Source: Kiloniella sp. EL199 (lineage in GTDB: Bacteria; Pseudomonadota; Alphaproteobacteria; Kiloniellales; Kiloniellaceae). From it: 64,000 nt of DNA. The translations under genes and the position numbers were made by a program. The number at the start of each line of letters is the position of its first letter. The stretch's first letter is position 1. Below, one piece after another: positions 1 to 9,802 of this stretch. The notes beneath the pieces are model-generated. The model was not told where the DNA came from. It did not search any database and saw only the letters and a list, made by a program, of their open reading frames with translations. The stretch spans positions 30,006 through 94,005 of the forward strand of contig NZ_OMPU01000006.1 in assembly GCF_900313065.1 (NCBI RefSeq). The letters are read 5' to 3'.

Positions 1-279
1 ACAAACTTCAAGGCAGAAGCTTATATTCTGACGAAAGAAGAGGGTGGTCGTCACACACCATTCTTCTCTAACTATCGTCCACAGTTTTACTTCCGTACCA
101 CAGATGTTACGGGTGTTGTTTCTCTGCCAGAGGGTACAGAGATGGTAATGCCAGGTGATAACATTGCTATGGATGTTGAGCTTATTGCGCCAATCGCGAT
201 GAGCGATGGTCTGCGTTTTGCGATCCGTGAAGGCGGCCGTACCGTTGGTGCTGGTGTCGTTTCAAGCATCTCAAAATAA
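1..279 (+). CDS. tuf: Elongation factor Tu, C-terminal part (partial)
   Basis: This is the last 92 residues of EF-Tu; the gene begins before the window. EF-Tu is the GTPase that brings aminoacyl-tRNA to the ribosomal A site. The frame is open from base 1 and ends in TAA. The visible part is beta-barrel domain 3, with the conserved [25 protein letters not shown] and [13 protein letters not shown] segments. It stands directly upstream of the S10 operon, as in most proteobacteria, and a strong terminator follows it. Confidence 0.97.
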   Translation, partial: TNFKAEAYILTKEEGGRHTPFFSNYRPQFYFRTTDVTGVVSLPEGTEMVMPGDNIAMDVELIAPIAMSDGLRFAIREGGRTVGAGVVSSISK

Positions 280-302
280 AAAAAGTAAAATAGTTGTTGA
301 TA

Positions 303-345
303 GCGACGGTGCGTTTTGGTAAAGAACGCACCGTCGCTTCTTTCT
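303..345 (+). terminator. Rho-independent terminator after tuf
   Basis: A perfect 13-bp stem (303-315 with 325-337, GCGACGGTGCGTT arm) encloses a 9-base loop and is followed by a T-rich tract (TTCTTTCT). It lies between tuf and rpsJ. It therefore probably ends the upstream transcript or attenuates read-through into the S10 operon, whose own promoter should lie between about 340 and 437. Confidence 0.85.
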
Positions 346-437
346 GCGACGAAATTGTTTATATTAACTCTGAAAGGGGTTAACTGCGTTCCAATGCCGT
401 GAATGGTACGAACGGGTTAATCAAAGGGTGGCTGAGA

Positions 438-752
438 ATGTCCAGCCAGAATATTAGAATTCGCCTAAAGGCGTACGATCACAGGGTCCTGGACCAATCT
501 ACATCTGAGATCGTAGGGACTGCCAAGCGCACAGGTGCGCAGGTTCAAGGTCCTATTCCTCTACCGACTCGCATTGAGAAATTCACAGTCCTTCGTGGTC
601 CTCACATCGATAAGAAAAGTCGTGAGCAGTTCGAAATCAGAACTCACAAGCGTCTTATTGACATCGTTGAGCCAACACCACAAACCGTAGACGCGCTTAT
701 GAAGCTTGATCTTGCGGCTGGTGTTGATGTTGAGATTAAACTGAAAGGCTAA
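438..752 (+). CDS. rpsJ: 30S ribosomal protein S10
   Basis: S10 (NusE) is a 30S head protein that also takes part in NusB-NusG antitermination. The 104-residue product carries the family core [25 protein letters not shown], and [21 protein letters not shown]. An in-frame ATG at 399 would add 13 residues with no counterpart in the family, so the internal ATG at 438, which gives the usual start [10 protein letters not shown], is preferred. It is the first gene of the S10 operon and ends 3 bp before rplC. Confidence 0.96.
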   Translation: MSSQNIRIRLKAYDHRVLDQSTSEIVGTAKRTGAQVQGPIPLPTRIEKFTVLRGPHIDKKSREQFEIRTHKRLIDIVEPTPQTVDALMKLDLAAGVDVEIKLKG

Positions 753-755
753 GCA

Positions 756-1469
756 ATGCGTACGGGTCTTATTGCGCAGAAACTTGGTATGTCTCGCGTC
801 TTCACGGAAGCTGGAAATCATGTTCCAGTAACTGTTTTGAAGCTAGAGAGCTGTCAGGTTGTTGCGGTCCGTAATCAAGAAACGGACGGCTATAATGCGG
901 TTCAGCTTGGCTCTGGTGTAGCCAAGGTGAAGAATGTGAGTAAAGCTGAGCGTGGCCATTATGCCAAAGCTAAGGTTACTCCGAAGAAACATACAGCAGA
1001 ATTTCGTGTATCAGCAGACGCCCTATTGGATGTCGGCGCTGAGTTGGATGCGGGTCACTTTGTTGCAGGTCAGTATGTAGACGTTACCGGTACTTCTATC
1101 GGTAAAGGTTTCGCTGGTGCGATGAAGCGTCATAATTTTGGTGGTCTACGTGCTTCGCACGGTGTTTCCGTTTCTCACCGTAGTCACGGTTCTACTGGTA
1201 ACAGTCAGGATCCTGGTAAGGTGTTCAAGGGTAAGAAGATGGCTGGTCACATGGGTGATCGTCGTGTAACTACCCAGAATCTGGAAATCGTTGCTACCGA
1301 TGGTGACAATGGCTTGATCCTTGTTAAGGGTGCTATTCCTGGCTCAAAAGGCGGTTGGGTTTACATTAGCGATGCTGTGAAGCGTGCACTTCCTGAAGGT
1401 GTTCCTTTCCCGGCTGGCCTAAAAGCTGCTGCTGCTGAAGCTCCTGCTGCTGAAGAGAAGGATCAATAA
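756..1469 (+). CDS. rplC: 50S ribosomal protein L3
   Basis: L3 is a primary 23S rRNA binding protein near the peptidyl transferase centre. The 237-residue product starts [16 protein letters not shown] and contains the conserved loop [19 protein letters not shown], whose tip reaches the catalytic centre. The nearby Gln-Asp-Pro-Gly segment matches the region where PrmB methylates a glutamine in related proteins. An Ala/Glu-rich tail ([14 protein letters not shown]) extends past the conserved fold, as is common in alphaproteobacteria. Confidence 0.98.
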   Translation: MRTGLIAQKLGMSRVFTEAGNHVPVTVLKLESCQVVAVRNQETDGYNAVQLGSGVAKVKNVSKAERGHYAKAKVTPKKHTAEFRVSADALLDVGAELDAGHFVAGQYVDVTGTSIGKGFAGAMKRHNFGGLRASHGVSVSHRSHGSTGNSQDPGKVFKGKKMAGHMGDRRVTTQNLEIVATDGDNGLILVKGAIPGSKGGWVYISDAVKRALPEGVPFPAGLKAAAAEAPAAEEKDQ

Positions 1470-1471
1470 CC

Positions 1472-2089
1472 ATGAAGATCGCGGTTACATCCCTCGAAAA
1501 TAAAAAAGCTGGTGAAGTTGAACTGAACGAAGCTGTGTTCGGTCTTCCAGTTCGTGCTGATTTACTCGCACGTATGGTCAACTATCAGCTAGCCAAGCGT
1601 CGTGCTGGCACACACAAGGTTAAGGAACGCGGCGAAGTTCGCGGTTCAACTCGTAAGATCAAGAATCAGAAAGGTGGCGGCGCTCGTCACGGTTCTATTC
1701 GTGCGAACATCTTCCGTGGTGGTGGTATTGTTCATGGACCTCGCGTTCAGGATCACTCACACGATCTTCCAAAGAAAGTTCGTCTTCTTGCTCTTAAGAC
1801 TGCCCTTTCAGCAAAGGCCGCTGAAGGTAAGTTGGTTGTTCTTGATAACGCCGAAGTTAAGGAACCAAAAACCTCTGCTCTTGTTAAGCAGCTGTCTGCA
1901 CTAGGCTGGTCTTCAGCTCTAGTTATCGACGGTGCTTCTGTGAACGAAGGTTTTGCTCGTGCTTCTCGCAATATCCCATGCGTTGATGTTCTGCCACAGC
2001 AGGGCGCAAACGTATTTGATATTCTGCGTCGCGACACATTGGTTTTGACCAAGGATGCTGTTGAAGCGCTGGAGGCGCGTCTAAAATGA
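1472..2089 (+). CDS. rplD: 50S ribosomal protein L4
   Basis: L4 lines the nascent-peptide exit tunnel with an extended loop. The 205-residue product shows the loop signature [17 protein letters not shown] followed by [20 protein letters not shown], both diagnostic of the family. It sits 2 bp after rplC and overlaps rplW by four bases (ATGA). In gammaproteobacteria L4 regulates the S10 operon; I saw no equivalent leader structure here. Confidence 0.98.
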   Translation: MKIAVTSLENKKAGEVELNEAVFGLPVRADLLARMVNYQLAKRRAGTHKVKERGEVRGSTRKIKNQKGGGARHGSIRANIFRGGGIVHGPRVQDHSHDLPKKVRLLALKTALSAKAAEGKLVVLDNAEVKEPKTSALVKQLSALGWSSALVIDGASVNEGFARASRNIPCVDVLPQQGANVFDILRRDTLVLTKDAVEALEARLK

Positions 2090-2418
2090 GCAGAGCACGC
2101 GCACGTAACACCAAGCCGGTGACCATTTCTAAAGAGCGGATGTATGAAATCATCCGTCGTCCGGTCATCACCGAGAAGGCAACACTTGGTTCAGAAAATA
2201 ACCAGGTTACCTTCCAAGTTCCGCTTGATGCTTCTAAGCCTGAAATCAGTCTGGCAGTTGAAGGTTTGTTTGGCGTTAAGGTTGAAGCGGTTAATACCCT
2301 TCGCGTTAAAGGCAAAACAAAACGTTTCAAAGGTCGTCCTGGTCGTCGTTCCGACGTTAAGAAGGCTATTATTTCCCTGTCTGACGGGGATAGCATCGAC
2401 GTGACGACGGGAATTTAA
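2086..2418 (+). CDS. rplW: 50S ribosomal protein L23
   Basis: L23 is at the tunnel exit and docks SRP and trigger factor. The core runs from [15 protein letters not shown] to a typical L23 C-terminus. The ATGA overlap with rplD favours the start at 2086 by translational coupling. This gives 110 residues with a basic 18-residue N-terminal extension; a start at Met19 (2140) would give a more standard length of 92. The downstream core is secure. Confidence 0.95.
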   Translation: MSRARARNTKPVTISKERMYEIIRRPVITEKATLGSENNQVTFQVPLDASKPEISLAVEGLFGVKVEAVNTLRVKGKTKRFKGRPGRRSDVKKAIISLSDGDSIDVTTGI

Positions 2419-2422
2419 TCCG

Positions 2423-3253
2423 ATGGCGTTGAAAACTTTTAATCCAGTCACACCAAGTCAAAGAAACCTGGTGTTGATCGATCGCTCTGATCTTTACAAA
2501 GGCAAGCCGGTTAAGAAATTAACCGAAGGCCTTACAAAGTCAGGTGGACGTAATAATAATGGTCGGATCACCATGCGCCGTCGTGGCGGTGGTCATAAGC
2601 GTTCTTACCGTATCATCGACTTCAAGCGTACAAAGTTTGATGTTGCTGCTACAGTACAACGCATTGAGTACGATCCGAACCGTACGGCGTTTATCGCCTT
2701 AATCGAATATGCAGATGGTGAGCAAGCTTATATCTTGGCTCCTCAGCGCCTGCAGGTCGGTGATAGTGTCATCTCTGGCGCTAAAACCGATGTTAAACCT
2801 GGTAATGCTATGCCACTTAGCGCGATTCCTGTGGGTACGATTGTCCACAATGTCGAGCTGAAGGCTGGCAAGGGTGGGCAGATTGCTCGTTCAGCCGGTA
2901 CGTATGTACAGTTGGTTGGTCGCGATGCAGGATATGCCCAAATTCGCTTGAACTCTGGCGAGTTACGTATGGTACGCGCCGAATGCATGGCGACGGTTGG
3001 ATCCGTGTCCAACCCGGACAATTCAAACCAGAAGCTTGGTAAAGCTGGCCGTAATCGTTGGCTTGGCAAGCGTCCGTCTGTCCGTGGTGTTGCTATGAAC
3101 CCGGTGGACCACCCGCACGGTGGTGGTGAAGGTCGTACTTCGGGTGGTCGTCACCCGGTCACTCCTTGGGGGAAACCTACAAAGGGTGCTCGTACTCGCT
3201 CCAACAAGAAGACCGATGGGTTGATTATCCGTCGTCGTCATCAGAAACGCTAA
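2423..3253 (+). CDS. rplB: 50S ribosomal protein L2
   Basis: L2 helps join the subunits and supports peptidyl transfer. The 276-residue product has the N-terminal [19 protein letters not shown] motif, the central rRNA-binding domain, and the C-terminal [14 protein letters not shown] segment carrying the conserved histidine, followed by a basic tail. Its length matches the family. It starts 4 bp after rplW. Confidence 0.98.
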   Translation: MALKTFNPVTPSQRNLVLIDRSDLYKGKPVKKLTEGLTKSGGRNNNGRITMRRRGGGHKRSYRIIDFKRTKFDVAATVQRIEYDPNRTAFIALIEYADGEQAYILAPQRLQVGDSVISGAKTDVKPGNAMPLSAIPVGTIVHNVELKAGKGGQIARSAGTYVQLVGRDAGYAQIRLNSGELRMVRAECMATVGSVSNPDNSNQKLGKAGRNRWLGKRPSVRGVAMNPVDHPHGGGEGRTSGGRHPVTPWGKPTKGARTRSNKKTDGLIIRRRHQKR

Positions 3254-3269
3254 GTGAGGGGATGGCCAT

Positions 3270-3554
3270 ATGGCTCGTTCCGTTTGGAAAGGCCCGTTTG
3301 TTGACGCCTGTCTGTTAAAGAAGGCTGAGACCGTGCGTAGCGCGGGTCGTAACGAAATTATTAAGACATGGTCCCGTCGTTCCACCATCATGCCACAGTT
3401 CGTTGGCCTGACTTTTGGTGTGTACAACGGCCGTAAGCACATCCCAGTTCTTGTAACTGAGAATATGGTTGGCCATAAATTCGGTGAATTCGCTCCATCG
3501 CGTACCTATTGGGGTCACGCAGTGGATAAGAAAGCGAAGAAAGGCAGAAAATGA
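3270..3554 (+). CDS. rpsS: 30S ribosomal protein S19
   Basis: S19 binds the 30S head with S13. The 94-residue product shows [46 protein letters not shown] and [12 protein letters not shown], all standard. The GGGGATGG stretch just upstream supplies the ribosome binding site. The last four bases overlap rplV (ATGA). Confidence 0.98.
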   Translation: MARSVWKGPFVDACLLKKAETVRSAGRNEIIKTWSRRSTIMPQFVGLTFGVYNGRKHIPVLVTENMVGHKFGEFAPSRTYWGHAVDKKAKKGRK

Positions 3555-3931
3555 GTAAGTCAAAACGTGATCGTGCGTTAGCTGACAACGAAGCTCGTGC
3601 TATTGCTGTTAACCTTCGCACTTCGCCGCGTAAACTAAACCTGGTTGCGGCAAGCATTCGTGGGAAATCTGCAGAGTCTGCTTTGGCAGAACTGACTTTC
3701 TCCAAGCGCCGTATTGCTATTGAAGTGAAAAAAGCACTTCAGTCTGCAATTGCTAATGCTGAAAACAACCATCAGCTTGATGTAGATCGTCTCTTTGTAT
3801 CTGAGGCTTTCGTCGGTAAAAGCTTTGTCATGAAGCGTTTCCGGGCACGTGCTCGCGGTCGTGTTGGCCGTTTGCTCAAGCCTTGGAGCCAATTGACAGT
3901 TGTTGTCCGTGAACGCGAGGAGACAGCGTAA
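3551..3931 (+). CDS. rplV: 50S ribosomal protein L22
   Basis: L22 lines the exit tunnel near the macrolide site. The 126-residue protein contains [13 protein letters not shown], the central helix of the fold, and the tunnel hairpin [23 protein letters not shown]. It overlaps rpsS by 4 bp and rpsC by 1 bp (TAATG), so translation is probably coupled through the three genes. Confidence 0.98.
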   Translation: MSKSKRDRALADNEARAIAVNLRTSPRKLNLVAASIRGKSAESALAELTFSKRRIAIEVKKALQSAIANAENNHQLDVDRLFVSEAFVGKSFVMKRFRARARGRVGRLLKPWSQLTVVVREREETA

Positions 3932-4611
3932 TGGGTCAGAAGATTAATCCTATCGGCCTACGTGTCGGTATCATCCGGACCTGGGATTCTCGTTGGTTTG
4001 CAGATGGTGACTATGCTGATCTGCTTCACGAAGATCTAGGCATTCGTGAGTTTCTGCGTGAGCGCTTGAAACAAGCTGGTGTTTCTCGGATCATCATTGA
4101 GCGTCCAGCCAAGAAAGCCCGTGTTACCATTTACACTGCCCGTCCGGGTGTTGTGATCGGTAAAAAGGGATCCGATATTGAAAAACTGCGTCGTGAGCTT
4201 CAGAAACTTACTTCTAGCGAAGTACATCTGAATATCGTAGAAATCCGGAAACCAGAAATTGATGCGAAATTGGTTGCAGACAACATCTGTAGTCAGTTAG
4301 AACGTCGTGTGGCTTTCCGTCGTGCTATGAAACGATCTGTTCAGTCAGCTATGCGTCTTGGCGCACAGGGCATTCGTATTAACTGTGCTGGCCGCTTGGG
4401 TGGTGCTGAGATTGCTCGTACTGAATGGTATCGTGAAGGACGTGTTCCACTCCACACACTTCGTGCGGAAGTTGATTACGCTGAGTCCCGTGCATCCACC
4501 ACTTTCGGTATCTGTGGTGTGAAGGTATGGATCTTCAAGGGCGAGATCATGGAACATGACCCAATGGCCATGGATAAGCGATCTCAGGATTCACAGGCCG
4601 CTCGTTCGTAA
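3931..4611 (+). CDS. rpsC: 30S ribosomal protein S3
   Basis: S3 is part of the mRNA entry helicase site of the 30S subunit. The 226-residue product begins [24 protein letters not shown] and has the KH domain with [17 protein letters not shown], then the C-terminal S3 domain ([26 protein letters not shown]). Its start overlaps the rplV stop by one base. Confidence 0.98.
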   Translation: MGQKINPIGLRVGIIRTWDSRWFADGDYADLLHEDLGIREFLRERLKQAGVSRIIIERPAKKARVTIYTARPGVVIGKKGSDIEKLRRELQKLTSSEVHLNIVEIRKPEIDAKLVADNICSQLERRVAFRRAMKRSVQSAMRLGAQGIRINCAGRLGGAEIARTEWYREGRVPLHTLRAEVDYAESRASTTFGICGVKVWIFKGEIMEHDPMAMDKRSQDSQAARS

Positions 4612-4637
4612 CGGGCTTAGCTTGAGGAAATAGTAAT

Positions 4638-5060
4638 ATGTTGCAGCCAAAGCGGACTAAATTCCGCAAAGCACATAAAGGCCGGATCCACGGTAATGCT
4701 AAGGGTGGCACCCAATTAAACTTTGGTGCCTATGGTCTTAAAGCCGTAACCCCTGGTCGTGTATCTGCCCGACAAATCGAAGCGGCCCGTCGTACCGTTA
4801 CACGTCATATGAAACGTGTCGGTAAGTTATGGATCCGCATCTTCCCAGACGTGCCGGTTACATCTAAACCAGCAGAAGTTCGTCAGGGTAAAGGTAAAGG
4901 TAACATCGAATGGTGGGCAGCCAGGGTTAAACCTGGTCGTGTCATCTTTGAACTCGACGGTGTTCCTTTGGACGTTGCTCGCGAGGCTTTCTCGTTGGCA
5001 GCTGCTAAACTACCAATTCAGACGAAATTTATTGTTCGTCCGGGTGAAGGAGTGAACTAA
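4638..5060 (+). CDS. rplP: 50S ribosomal protein L16
   Basis: L16 organises the A-site region of 23S rRNA. The 140-residue protein starts [16 protein letters not shown] and contains [23 protein letters not shown] followed by [12 protein letters not shown], the family signature. A TGAGGAAA ribosome binding site precedes it. Its stop overlaps the rpmC start (TAATG). Confidence 0.98.
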   Translation: MLQPKRTKFRKAHKGRIHGNAKGGTQLNFGAYGLKAVTPGRVSARQIEAARRTVTRHMKRVGKLWIRIFPDVPVTSKPAEVRQGKGKGNIEWWAARVKPGRVIFELDGVPLDVAREAFSLAAAKLPIQTKFIVRPGEGVN

Positions 5061-5254
5061 TGAAATCAAGTGATCTCCGTACTAAAACGGCTGATGAGCT
5101 TAAAGAAGAGATGGTAAAGTTGCGTAAAGAGCAGTTTAACCTCCGCTTCCAACAAGCCAGCGGTCAGCTTGAAAACACGGCTCGTTGTCGTCAGGTTCGC
5201 CGCGACATTGCACGAGTTAAAACTGTCCTGCAGTCTCTGCAGGCAGCTTCTTAA
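5060..5254 (+). CDS. rpmC: 50S ribosomal protein L29
   Basis: L29 is a small two-helix protein next to L23 at the tunnel exit. The 64-residue product shows the typical [26 protein letters not shown] helix and the [17 protein letters not shown] helix. Translation is coupled to rplP by a one-base overlap. Confidence 0.97.
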   Translation: MKSSDLRTKTADELKEEMVKLRKEQFNLRFQQASGQLENTARCRQVRRDIARVKTVLQSLQAAS

Positions 5255-5266
5255 GGAGTTTACACA

Positions 5267-5512
5267 ATGCCACGGCGTGTGTTGCAGGGTGTCGTAGTTA
5301 GCGATAAGACCGACAAGACCATTACAGTTCTTGTAGAACGTCGCGTTATGCACCCGATCTACAAGAAGTTCATTAAGCGTTCGAAGAAGTATCACGCTCA
5401 TGACGAGACCAACGCAGTAAAAGCGGGAGATGTCGTCAAGATTCGTGAATGCAGTCCAATTTCCAAGACCAAGTCTTGGGAAGTGGTCAGTGACGCTTCT
5501 ACCGAAGCATAG
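5267..5512 (+). CDS. rpsQ: 30S ribosomal protein S17
   Basis: S17 is a primary 16S rRNA binder with an OB fold. The 81-residue product has [39 protein letters not shown] and [13 protein letters not shown], all canonical. AAGGAG seven bases before the ATG is a strong ribosome binding site. Confidence 0.98.
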   Translation: MPRRVLQGVVVSDKTDKTITVLVERRVMHPIYKKFIKRSKKYHAHDETNAVKAGDVVKIRECSPISKTKSWEVVSDASTEA

Positions 5513-5528
5513 TATTTAGGATATAGCC

Positions 5529-5897
5529 ATGATCCAGATGCAGTCTCAGCTTGAAGTAGCTGACAACTCCGGTGCTCGTAGAGTACAGTGCATCAAGGTG
5601 CTTGGTGGTTCCAAACGTAAAACCGCCAGTGTTGGTGATGTCATCAAAGTCTCTGTCAAGGAAGCAATTCCACGTGGCAAAGTCAAAAAAGGTGATGTAC
5701 ACCGTGCCGTGATTGTACGCACGGCAAAAGAAATCCGTCGTCAAGACGGCACCTCGATCCGCTTTGATACTAATGCGGCTGTTTTGATTAACAAATCAAA
5801 TGAGCCTATTGGTACTCGTATTTTCGGCCCGGTTACCCGTGAACTGCGTGCGCGCAGCTTCATGAAAATCGTGTCATTGGCGCCTGAGGTGCTGTAA
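5529..5897 (+). CDS. rplN: 50S ribosomal protein L14
   Basis: L14 bridges the subunits and is the docking site of the silencing factor RsfS. The 122-residue protein begins [27 protein letters not shown] and ends [19 protein letters not shown], both diagnostic. Its stop overlaps the rplX start by one base. Confidence 0.98.
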   Translation: MIQMQSQLEVADNSGARRVQCIKVLGGSKRKTASVGDVIKVSVKEAIPRGKVKKGDVHRAVIVRTAKEIRRQDGTSIRFDTNAAVLINKSNEPIGTRIFGPVTRELRARSFMKIVSLAPEVL

Positions 5898-6217
5898 TGA
5901 GCAAAAAGTTTAAGATCAAAAAAGGCGACCAGGTTGTTCTTACAACCGGTCGTGACAAGGGTAAGAAAGGCGAAGTGCTTCGTGTACTTCGCGACGAGGA
6001 TCGCGTTGTTGTACAAGGCGTAAACGTCGTGAAGAAGCATCAGTCTGCTTCCCAGACATCACAGGGCGGAATCATCGAGCAAGAAGCTTCCGTTCATATT
6101 TCTAATATTGCACTAGTTGACCCTAAATCTGGGGATGCCACACGCGTTGGTTTCCGTACAGAAGGGGATCGCAAAGTGCGCTTCGCCAAGAAATCTGGCG
6201 AAGTAGTTGATGTATAA
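5897..6217 (+). CDS. rplX: 50S ribosomal protein L24
   Basis: L24 is an assembly initiator of the 50S subunit. The 106-residue product carries a KOW motif ([20 protein letters not shown]) and the following GVNVVKKH segment. It starts on the rplN stop codon and is followed by rplE after 13 bp. Confidence 0.97.
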   Translation: MSKKFKIKKGDQVVLTTGRDKGKKGEVLRVLRDEDRVVVQGVNVVKKHQSASQTSQGGIIEQEASVHISNIALVDPKSGDATRVGFRTEGDRKVRFAKKSGEVVDV

Positions 6218-6230
6218 GGCGAGGTTGACC

Positions 6231-6776
6231 ATGACACAGCCACGCTTGAAGGCACATTACAACAGTGAAGTTAGAGACGCTCTTAAAGGCGAATTTAACT
6301 ACACTAACCCAATGCAGATTCCTAAGCTTGAGAAAATCGTGCTTAATATCGGTGTTGGTAAAGCCGTACAGGACACCAAAAAGGTCAAACATGCAGCAGC
6401 TGAACTAGAAGCAATTGCTGCACAGAAACCTGTTATCACTCGTGCCAAGAAATCCATTGCGGGTTTCAAGGTTCGTGAAGATATGCCACTAGGCTGTAAG
6501 GTGACACTGCGCGGTGATCGCATGTATGAATTCCTTGATCGTCTTGTGACGATTGCTCTTCCACGTGTTCGTGATTTTCGCGGTGTGAAAGGCAATGCAT
6601 TTGATGGCCTTGGTAACTATAACATGGGTCTCAAGGAGCAGATTGTTTTCCCGGAAATCGAATACGATCGCGTAGACGAAATCCGCGGGATGAATATTAC
6701 CATCTGCACCACGGCGAAAACCGATGAGGAAGCGAAAGCTCTCCTTGCCAGGTTCGACATGCCGTTCGCTAACTGA
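6231..6776 (+). CDS. rplE: 50S ribosomal protein L5
   Basis: L5 binds 5S rRNA and contacts P-site tRNA. The 181-residue product has [14 protein letters not shown], the FRDFRGVKG-type loop (here [25 protein letters not shown]) and a C-terminal domain ending in [19 protein letters not shown]. An in-frame ATG at 6207 lies inside rplX and adds non-family residues. The ATG at 6231, preceded by GCGAGG, gives the usual [11 protein letters not shown] start. Confidence 0.97.
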   Translation: MTQPRLKAHYNSEVRDALKGEFNYTNPMQIPKLEKIVLNIGVGKAVQDTKKVKHAAAELEAIAAQKPVITRAKKSIAGFKVREDMPLGCKVTLRGDRMYEFLDRLVTIALPRVRDFRGVKGNAFDGLGNYNMGLKEQIVFPEIEYDRVDEIRGMNITICTTAKTDEEAKALLARFDMPFAN

Positions 6777-6798
6777 ACGGGCAGAAAGGAATAGTAAA

Positions 6799-7104
6799 AT
6801 GGCTAAGAAAAGTGCCATTGCTAAGAACGAAAAACGCCGCCGTATGGTAGCAAAGCAAGCTGAAAAGCGTGCTGCGCTTAAGGCGATTGCAACAGACCGT
6901 TCTGCTTCCCCGGAAGAAGTCTTCCAGGCTAGCATCAAATTGGCTCAGTTGCCTCGTGACGGTGCAAAGATCCGCGTACGTAACCGTTGTGGCGTCACAG
7001 GACGCCCTCGCGGATTTTATCGTAAGTTCAAGCTCTCTCGTATCGCACTTCGTGATCTGGCCTCTGTAGGTCAGGCACCTGGTGTCGTTAAATCGAGCTG
7101 GTAA
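6799..7104 (+). CDS. rpsN: 30S ribosomal protein S14 (long, zinc-free type)
   Basis: S14 completes the 30S head. The ATG at 6799 follows AAAGGA and gives [17 protein letters not shown] at 101 residues, the usual length of the long form. The only cysteine-containing segment ([23 protein letters not shown]) lacks the two CxxC pairs, so this is the zinc-independent variant. An upstream in-frame ATG lies within rplE and is not used. Confidence 0.97.
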   Translation: MAKKSAIAKNEKRRRMVAKQAEKRAALKAIATDRSASPEEVFQASIKLAQLPRDGAKIRVRNRCGVTGRPRGFYRKFKLSRIALRDLASVGQAPGVVKSSW

Positions 7105-7119
7105 GGAAGGACCGACGAT

Positions 7120-7518
7120 ATGGCGATGAGCGATCCTTTAGGGGATATGCTAACCCGCATCCGTAACGGACAACGGGTTGGTAAAAGCGTCGTTCGCGCG
7201 CCTGCTTCAAAGCTGCGCGCCAATGTACTAGAAGTTCTAAAACGCGAAGGTTTTATTCGTGGCTTTAGTAAAGTTGACGTTCGTGCTGGTATTAGTGAAC
7301 TGGCTATCGAACTGAAATATGCAGATGGTGATCCGGCGATTTCTGAAATCAGCCGTGTGTCACGTCCTGGTCGTCGCGTGTACTCTAAAATTAAAGAGCT
7401 ACCACGTTACTACAACGGACTGGGCGTCACCATTCTTTCTACACCTAGTGGTGTAATGTCCGATCAAGAGGCCCGTACTGCCAATGTTGGTGGTGAGGTT
7501 CTCTGCCAGGTATTCTAA
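7120..7518 (+). CDS. rpsH: 30S ribosomal protein S8
   Basis: S8 binds helix 21 of 16S rRNA and represses the spc operon in E. coli. The 132-residue product has [18 protein letters not shown] at the N-terminus and ends with [22 protein letters not shown], typical of the family. GGAAGGA lies about eight bases before the chosen ATG; the second ATG, two codons later, is a poorer fit. Confidence 0.97.
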   Translation: MAMSDPLGDMLTRIRNGQRVGKSVVRAPASKLRANVLEVLKREGFIRGFSKVDVRAGISELAIELKYADGDPAISEISRVSRPGRRVYSKIKELPRYYNGLGVTILSTPSGVMSDQEARTANVGGEVLCQVF

Positions 7519-7529
7519 GGGAGTTTGAT

Positions 7530-8063
7530 ATGTCTCGTGTAGGCAAGAACCCCGTAGAAGTACCAAGTGGGGTCGAACTAAAGATTGACGGCAATGTCGT
7601 CTCTGCAAAAGGGAAGCTGGGTGAACTCAGCTTCGCAGCTACGGATGATGTAACTTTCACCCTCGAAGATGGTAAAGTTATAGTCACTCCAGCTAATGAC
7701 AGCAAGCGTGCTCGCTCTATGTGGGGTACTGCTCGCAGTCGTGTCCAGAATCTGGTTACTGGTGTTTCCGAAGGTTACACCAAAAACCTTGAGATTAACG
7801 GTGTTGGTTATCGCGCGGCTGTTCAAGGTAGTACTTTGAACCTGCAGCTTGGCTATTCACATGATGTTCTCTTCCCAATTCCGGAAGGCATTACTATCAA
7901 ATGTGAAAAGCCAACGGCTGTTGCCGTTTCGGGGATCGACAAGCAGAAAGTCGGCCAGGTGGCTGCTGTCATCCGTGGGTACCGCCCACCAGAGCCTTAC
8001 AAAGGTAAAGGTGTTAAGTACTCTGATGAAGTCATTCTGCGCAAAGAAGGCAAGAAGAAGTAA
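7530..8063 (+). CDS. rplF: 50S ribosomal protein L6
   Basis: L6 lies near the factor-binding site of the 50S subunit. The 177-residue product begins [17 protein letters not shown] and ends with the signature [36 protein letters not shown]. Two tandem L6 repeats are visible by length and pattern. It is followed by rplR after 3 bp. Confidence 0.98.
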   Translation: MSRVGKNPVEVPSGVELKIDGNVVSAKGKLGELSFAATDDVTFTLEDGKVIVTPANDSKRARSMWGTARSRVQNLVTGVSEGYTKNLEINGVGYRAAVQGSTLNLQLGYSHDVLFPIPEGITIKCEKPTAVAVSGIDKQKVGQVAAVIRGYRPPEPYKGKGVKYSDEVILRKEGKKK

Positions 8064-8066
8064 CCC

Positions 8067-8429
8067 ATGCGTAAGCTTAATTCATTGCACGATCGCCGCA
8101 AAAGTCGCGTTCGTACACAGCTACGGCGCACGGGTAATGGTCGTCCTCGCCTGTCAGTATTTCGTTCGAGCAAAAATATCTATGCTCAAGTGATTGATGA
8201 CAAGCAGGGTGTCACTGTTGCCGCTGCGTCAACCCTGGACGGAGCTCTGAAAAGCGATTTGAAAACTGGTGCAGATAAAGATGCTGCCGTTAAAGTTGGA
8301 AAACTCGTTGCAGAGCGCGCCGTCGCCGCCGGTATCACGGACGTCGTTTTCGACCGTGGTGGATACATTTATCATGGTCGTGTAAAAGCTTTGGCTGACG
8401 CGGCTCGTGAAGCTGGCTTAAAGTTCTAA
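8067..8429 (+). CDS. rplR: 50S ribosomal protein L18
   Basis: L18 binds 5S rRNA with L5 and L25. The 120-residue protein contains [18 protein letters not shown] and ends with [25 protein letters not shown], both canonical. Confidence 0.98.
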   Translation: MRKLNSLHDRRKSRVRTQLRRTGNGRPRLSVFRSSKNIYAQVIDDKQGVTVAAASTLDGALKSDLKTGADKDAAVKVGKLVAERAVAAGITDVVFDRGGYIYHGRVKALADAAREAGLKF

Positions 8430-8442
8430 GGGGACTAGTTTT

Positions 8443-9009
8443 ATGGCACGTTCTCAAAAAGAAAATCGCGGTCGTAGAGACGATCGCAACCGCGATGAAC
8501 CGGAACTAATCGAAAAACTGGTTGGTATTAACCGTGTTGCCAAGGTGGTCAAAGGTGGCCGTCGTTTTGGCTTCGCTGCTATTGTCGTCGTTGGTGACGG
8601 TCGTGGTCGCGTAGGTCATGGCACTGGTAAAGCCCGTGAAGTTCCTGAAGCAATTCGTAAGGCTACGGAAGCTGCAAAACAGAACATGGTTCGTGTTCCT
8701 CTGCGTGAGGGCCGTACTTTGCATCATGACATCAAAGGTCATTACGGTGCAGGCCATGTTGTAATGCGCAGTGCGCCAGTGGGTACCGGTATTATTGCCG
8801 GTGGTCCTCTCCGTGCCGTTTTTGAAGCTCTTGGTGTTCAGGATGTGGTTTCTAAATCCACAGGTACTTCGAACCCGCATAACCTGATTAAAGCTGCTAT
8901 TGACGGCCTGACGCGTTCGCGTAGTCCTCGTATGGTTGCTCAGCGTCGCGGCAAGAAGGTTTCTGATATTCTAGGCAACCGTGCTACAGGCACAGAAGCT
9001 CAAGGATAA
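8443..9009 (+). CDS. rpsE: 30S ribosomal protein S5
   Basis: S5 sits at the mRNA entry site and contributes to decoding accuracy. The 188-residue product has the N-terminal dsRNA-binding-like domain ([39 protein letters not shown]) and the C-terminal domain with [26 protein letters not shown] charged 25-residue N-terminal tail precedes the first domain, as in other alphaproteobacteria. Confidence 0.98.
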   Translation: MARSQKENRGRRDDRNRDEPELIEKLVGINRVAKVVKGGRRFGFAAIVVVGDGRGRVGHGTGKAREVPEAIRKATEAAKQNMVRVPLREGRTLHHDIKGHYGAGHVVMRSAPVGTGIIAGGPLRAVFEALGVQDVVSKSTGTSNPHNLIKAAIDGLTRSRSPRMVAQRRGKKVSDILGNRATGTEAQG

Positions 9010-9014
9010 ATACC

Positions 9015-9203
9015 ATGGCAGCTAAAAAAACGATTACTGTGGTACAGGTAGGAAGTCCAATCGGACGGACTAAAGATCAGCGCGCAACACTTGTTGGTCT
9101 GGGCCTCAATAAAATGAACCGCCGCCGTACACTGGAAGATACTCCTTCCGTACGTGGCATGATCAACAAGGTTAGTCATCTTGTTAAGGTGGTAGAGGCC
9201 TAA
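9015..9203 (+). CDS. rpmD: 50S ribosomal protein L30
   Basis: L30 is a small ferredoxin-like fold protein of the 50S subunit, absent from some bacteria but normal in proteobacteria. The 62-residue product shows [29 protein letters not shown] and [13 protein letters not shown]. Its stop codon lies in the loop of a 7-bp GC-rich hairpin (9194-9200 with 9205-9211), which could slow RNA decay or ribosome exit. Confidence 0.97.
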   Translation: MAAKKTITVVQVGSPIGRTKDQRATLVGLGLNKMNRRRTLEDTPSVRGMINKVSHLVKVVEA

Positions 9204-9250
9204 GGGCCTCTCACTATTCTTGACAAGAAGGAGAAACTGGGACCATTACG

Positions 9251-9715
9251 ATGAAGCTAAATCAGCTTTCCGATAACCCGGGTGCTACGAAAGATCGCAA
9301 ACGCGTCGGTCGTGGTACCGGTTCCGGCTACGGCAAGAATGCCGGTGGCGGACACAAGGGTCAAAAGTCTCGTTCCGGCGTAAGCATTAAAGGCTTCGAA
9401 GGCGGCCAGATGCCATTGCATCGTCGTCTGCCGAAACGTGGATTTAACAACATCTTCCGGAAGAACTATGTTCCTTTGAACATTGGTCGTCTTCAGGCAG
9501 CGATTGACGCCAAGAAAATCGATGCTAAAAAGCCAATCAATCAAGAAGTTCTTGTTACTTCTGGTATCATTACCAATGCTCGTGACGGCATTCGCCTGTT
9601 GGCGAACGGCGAATTGAAAGCAAAAGTGGAAATCACTGTTGCTGGCGCTTCCGCCGCTGCTATTGCAGCCGTAGAGAAATCAGGTGGTTCCGTCACCGTT
9701 CCTGCGAGCAAGTAA
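9251..9715 (+). CDS. rplO: 50S ribosomal protein L15
   Basis: L15 is a late-assembly 50S protein. The 154-residue product has the glycine-rich N-terminus ([27 protein letters not shown]) and [17 protein letters not shown], then the typical C-terminal domain. It starts 47 bp after rpmD. A 13-bp palindrome (9217-9229) and the site AAGGAGAAA lie in that gap. Confidence 0.97.
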   Translation: MKLNQLSDNPGATKDRKRVGRGTGSGYGKNAGGGHKGQKSRSGVSIKGFEGGQMPLHRRLPKRGFNNIFRKNYVPLNIGRLQAAIDAKKIDAKKPINQEVLVTSGIITNARDGIRLLANGELKAKVEITVAGASAAAIAAVEKSGGSVTVPASK

Positions 9716-9721
9716 TTTTGT

Positions 9722-9762
9722 AAAGGCAGAAATCCCTTTCTTTTGATGGGGGTTCTGCCTTT
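9722..9762 (+). terminator. Terminator-like hairpin between rplO and secY
   Basis: A 10-bp perfect outer stem (AAAGGCAGAA at 9722-9731 with TTCTGCCTTT at 9753-9762) is extended inward by ATCCC pairing with GGG bases. TTTAGTATTCTTT follows. It lies within the spc operon 40 bp before secY, so it is more likely to reduce transcription of secY-adk relative to the ribosomal genes than to end the transcript fully. Confidence 0.6.
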
Positions 9763-9802
9763 AGTATTCTTTAGTCAATTTTACATTACTGGGAACAGGC
9801 AT

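Noticed and set aside
1923-2396. 157-codon minus-strand frame over rplD and rplW
   Set aside because: Shadow of two strongly conserved ribosomal protein genes; its translation matches no family.
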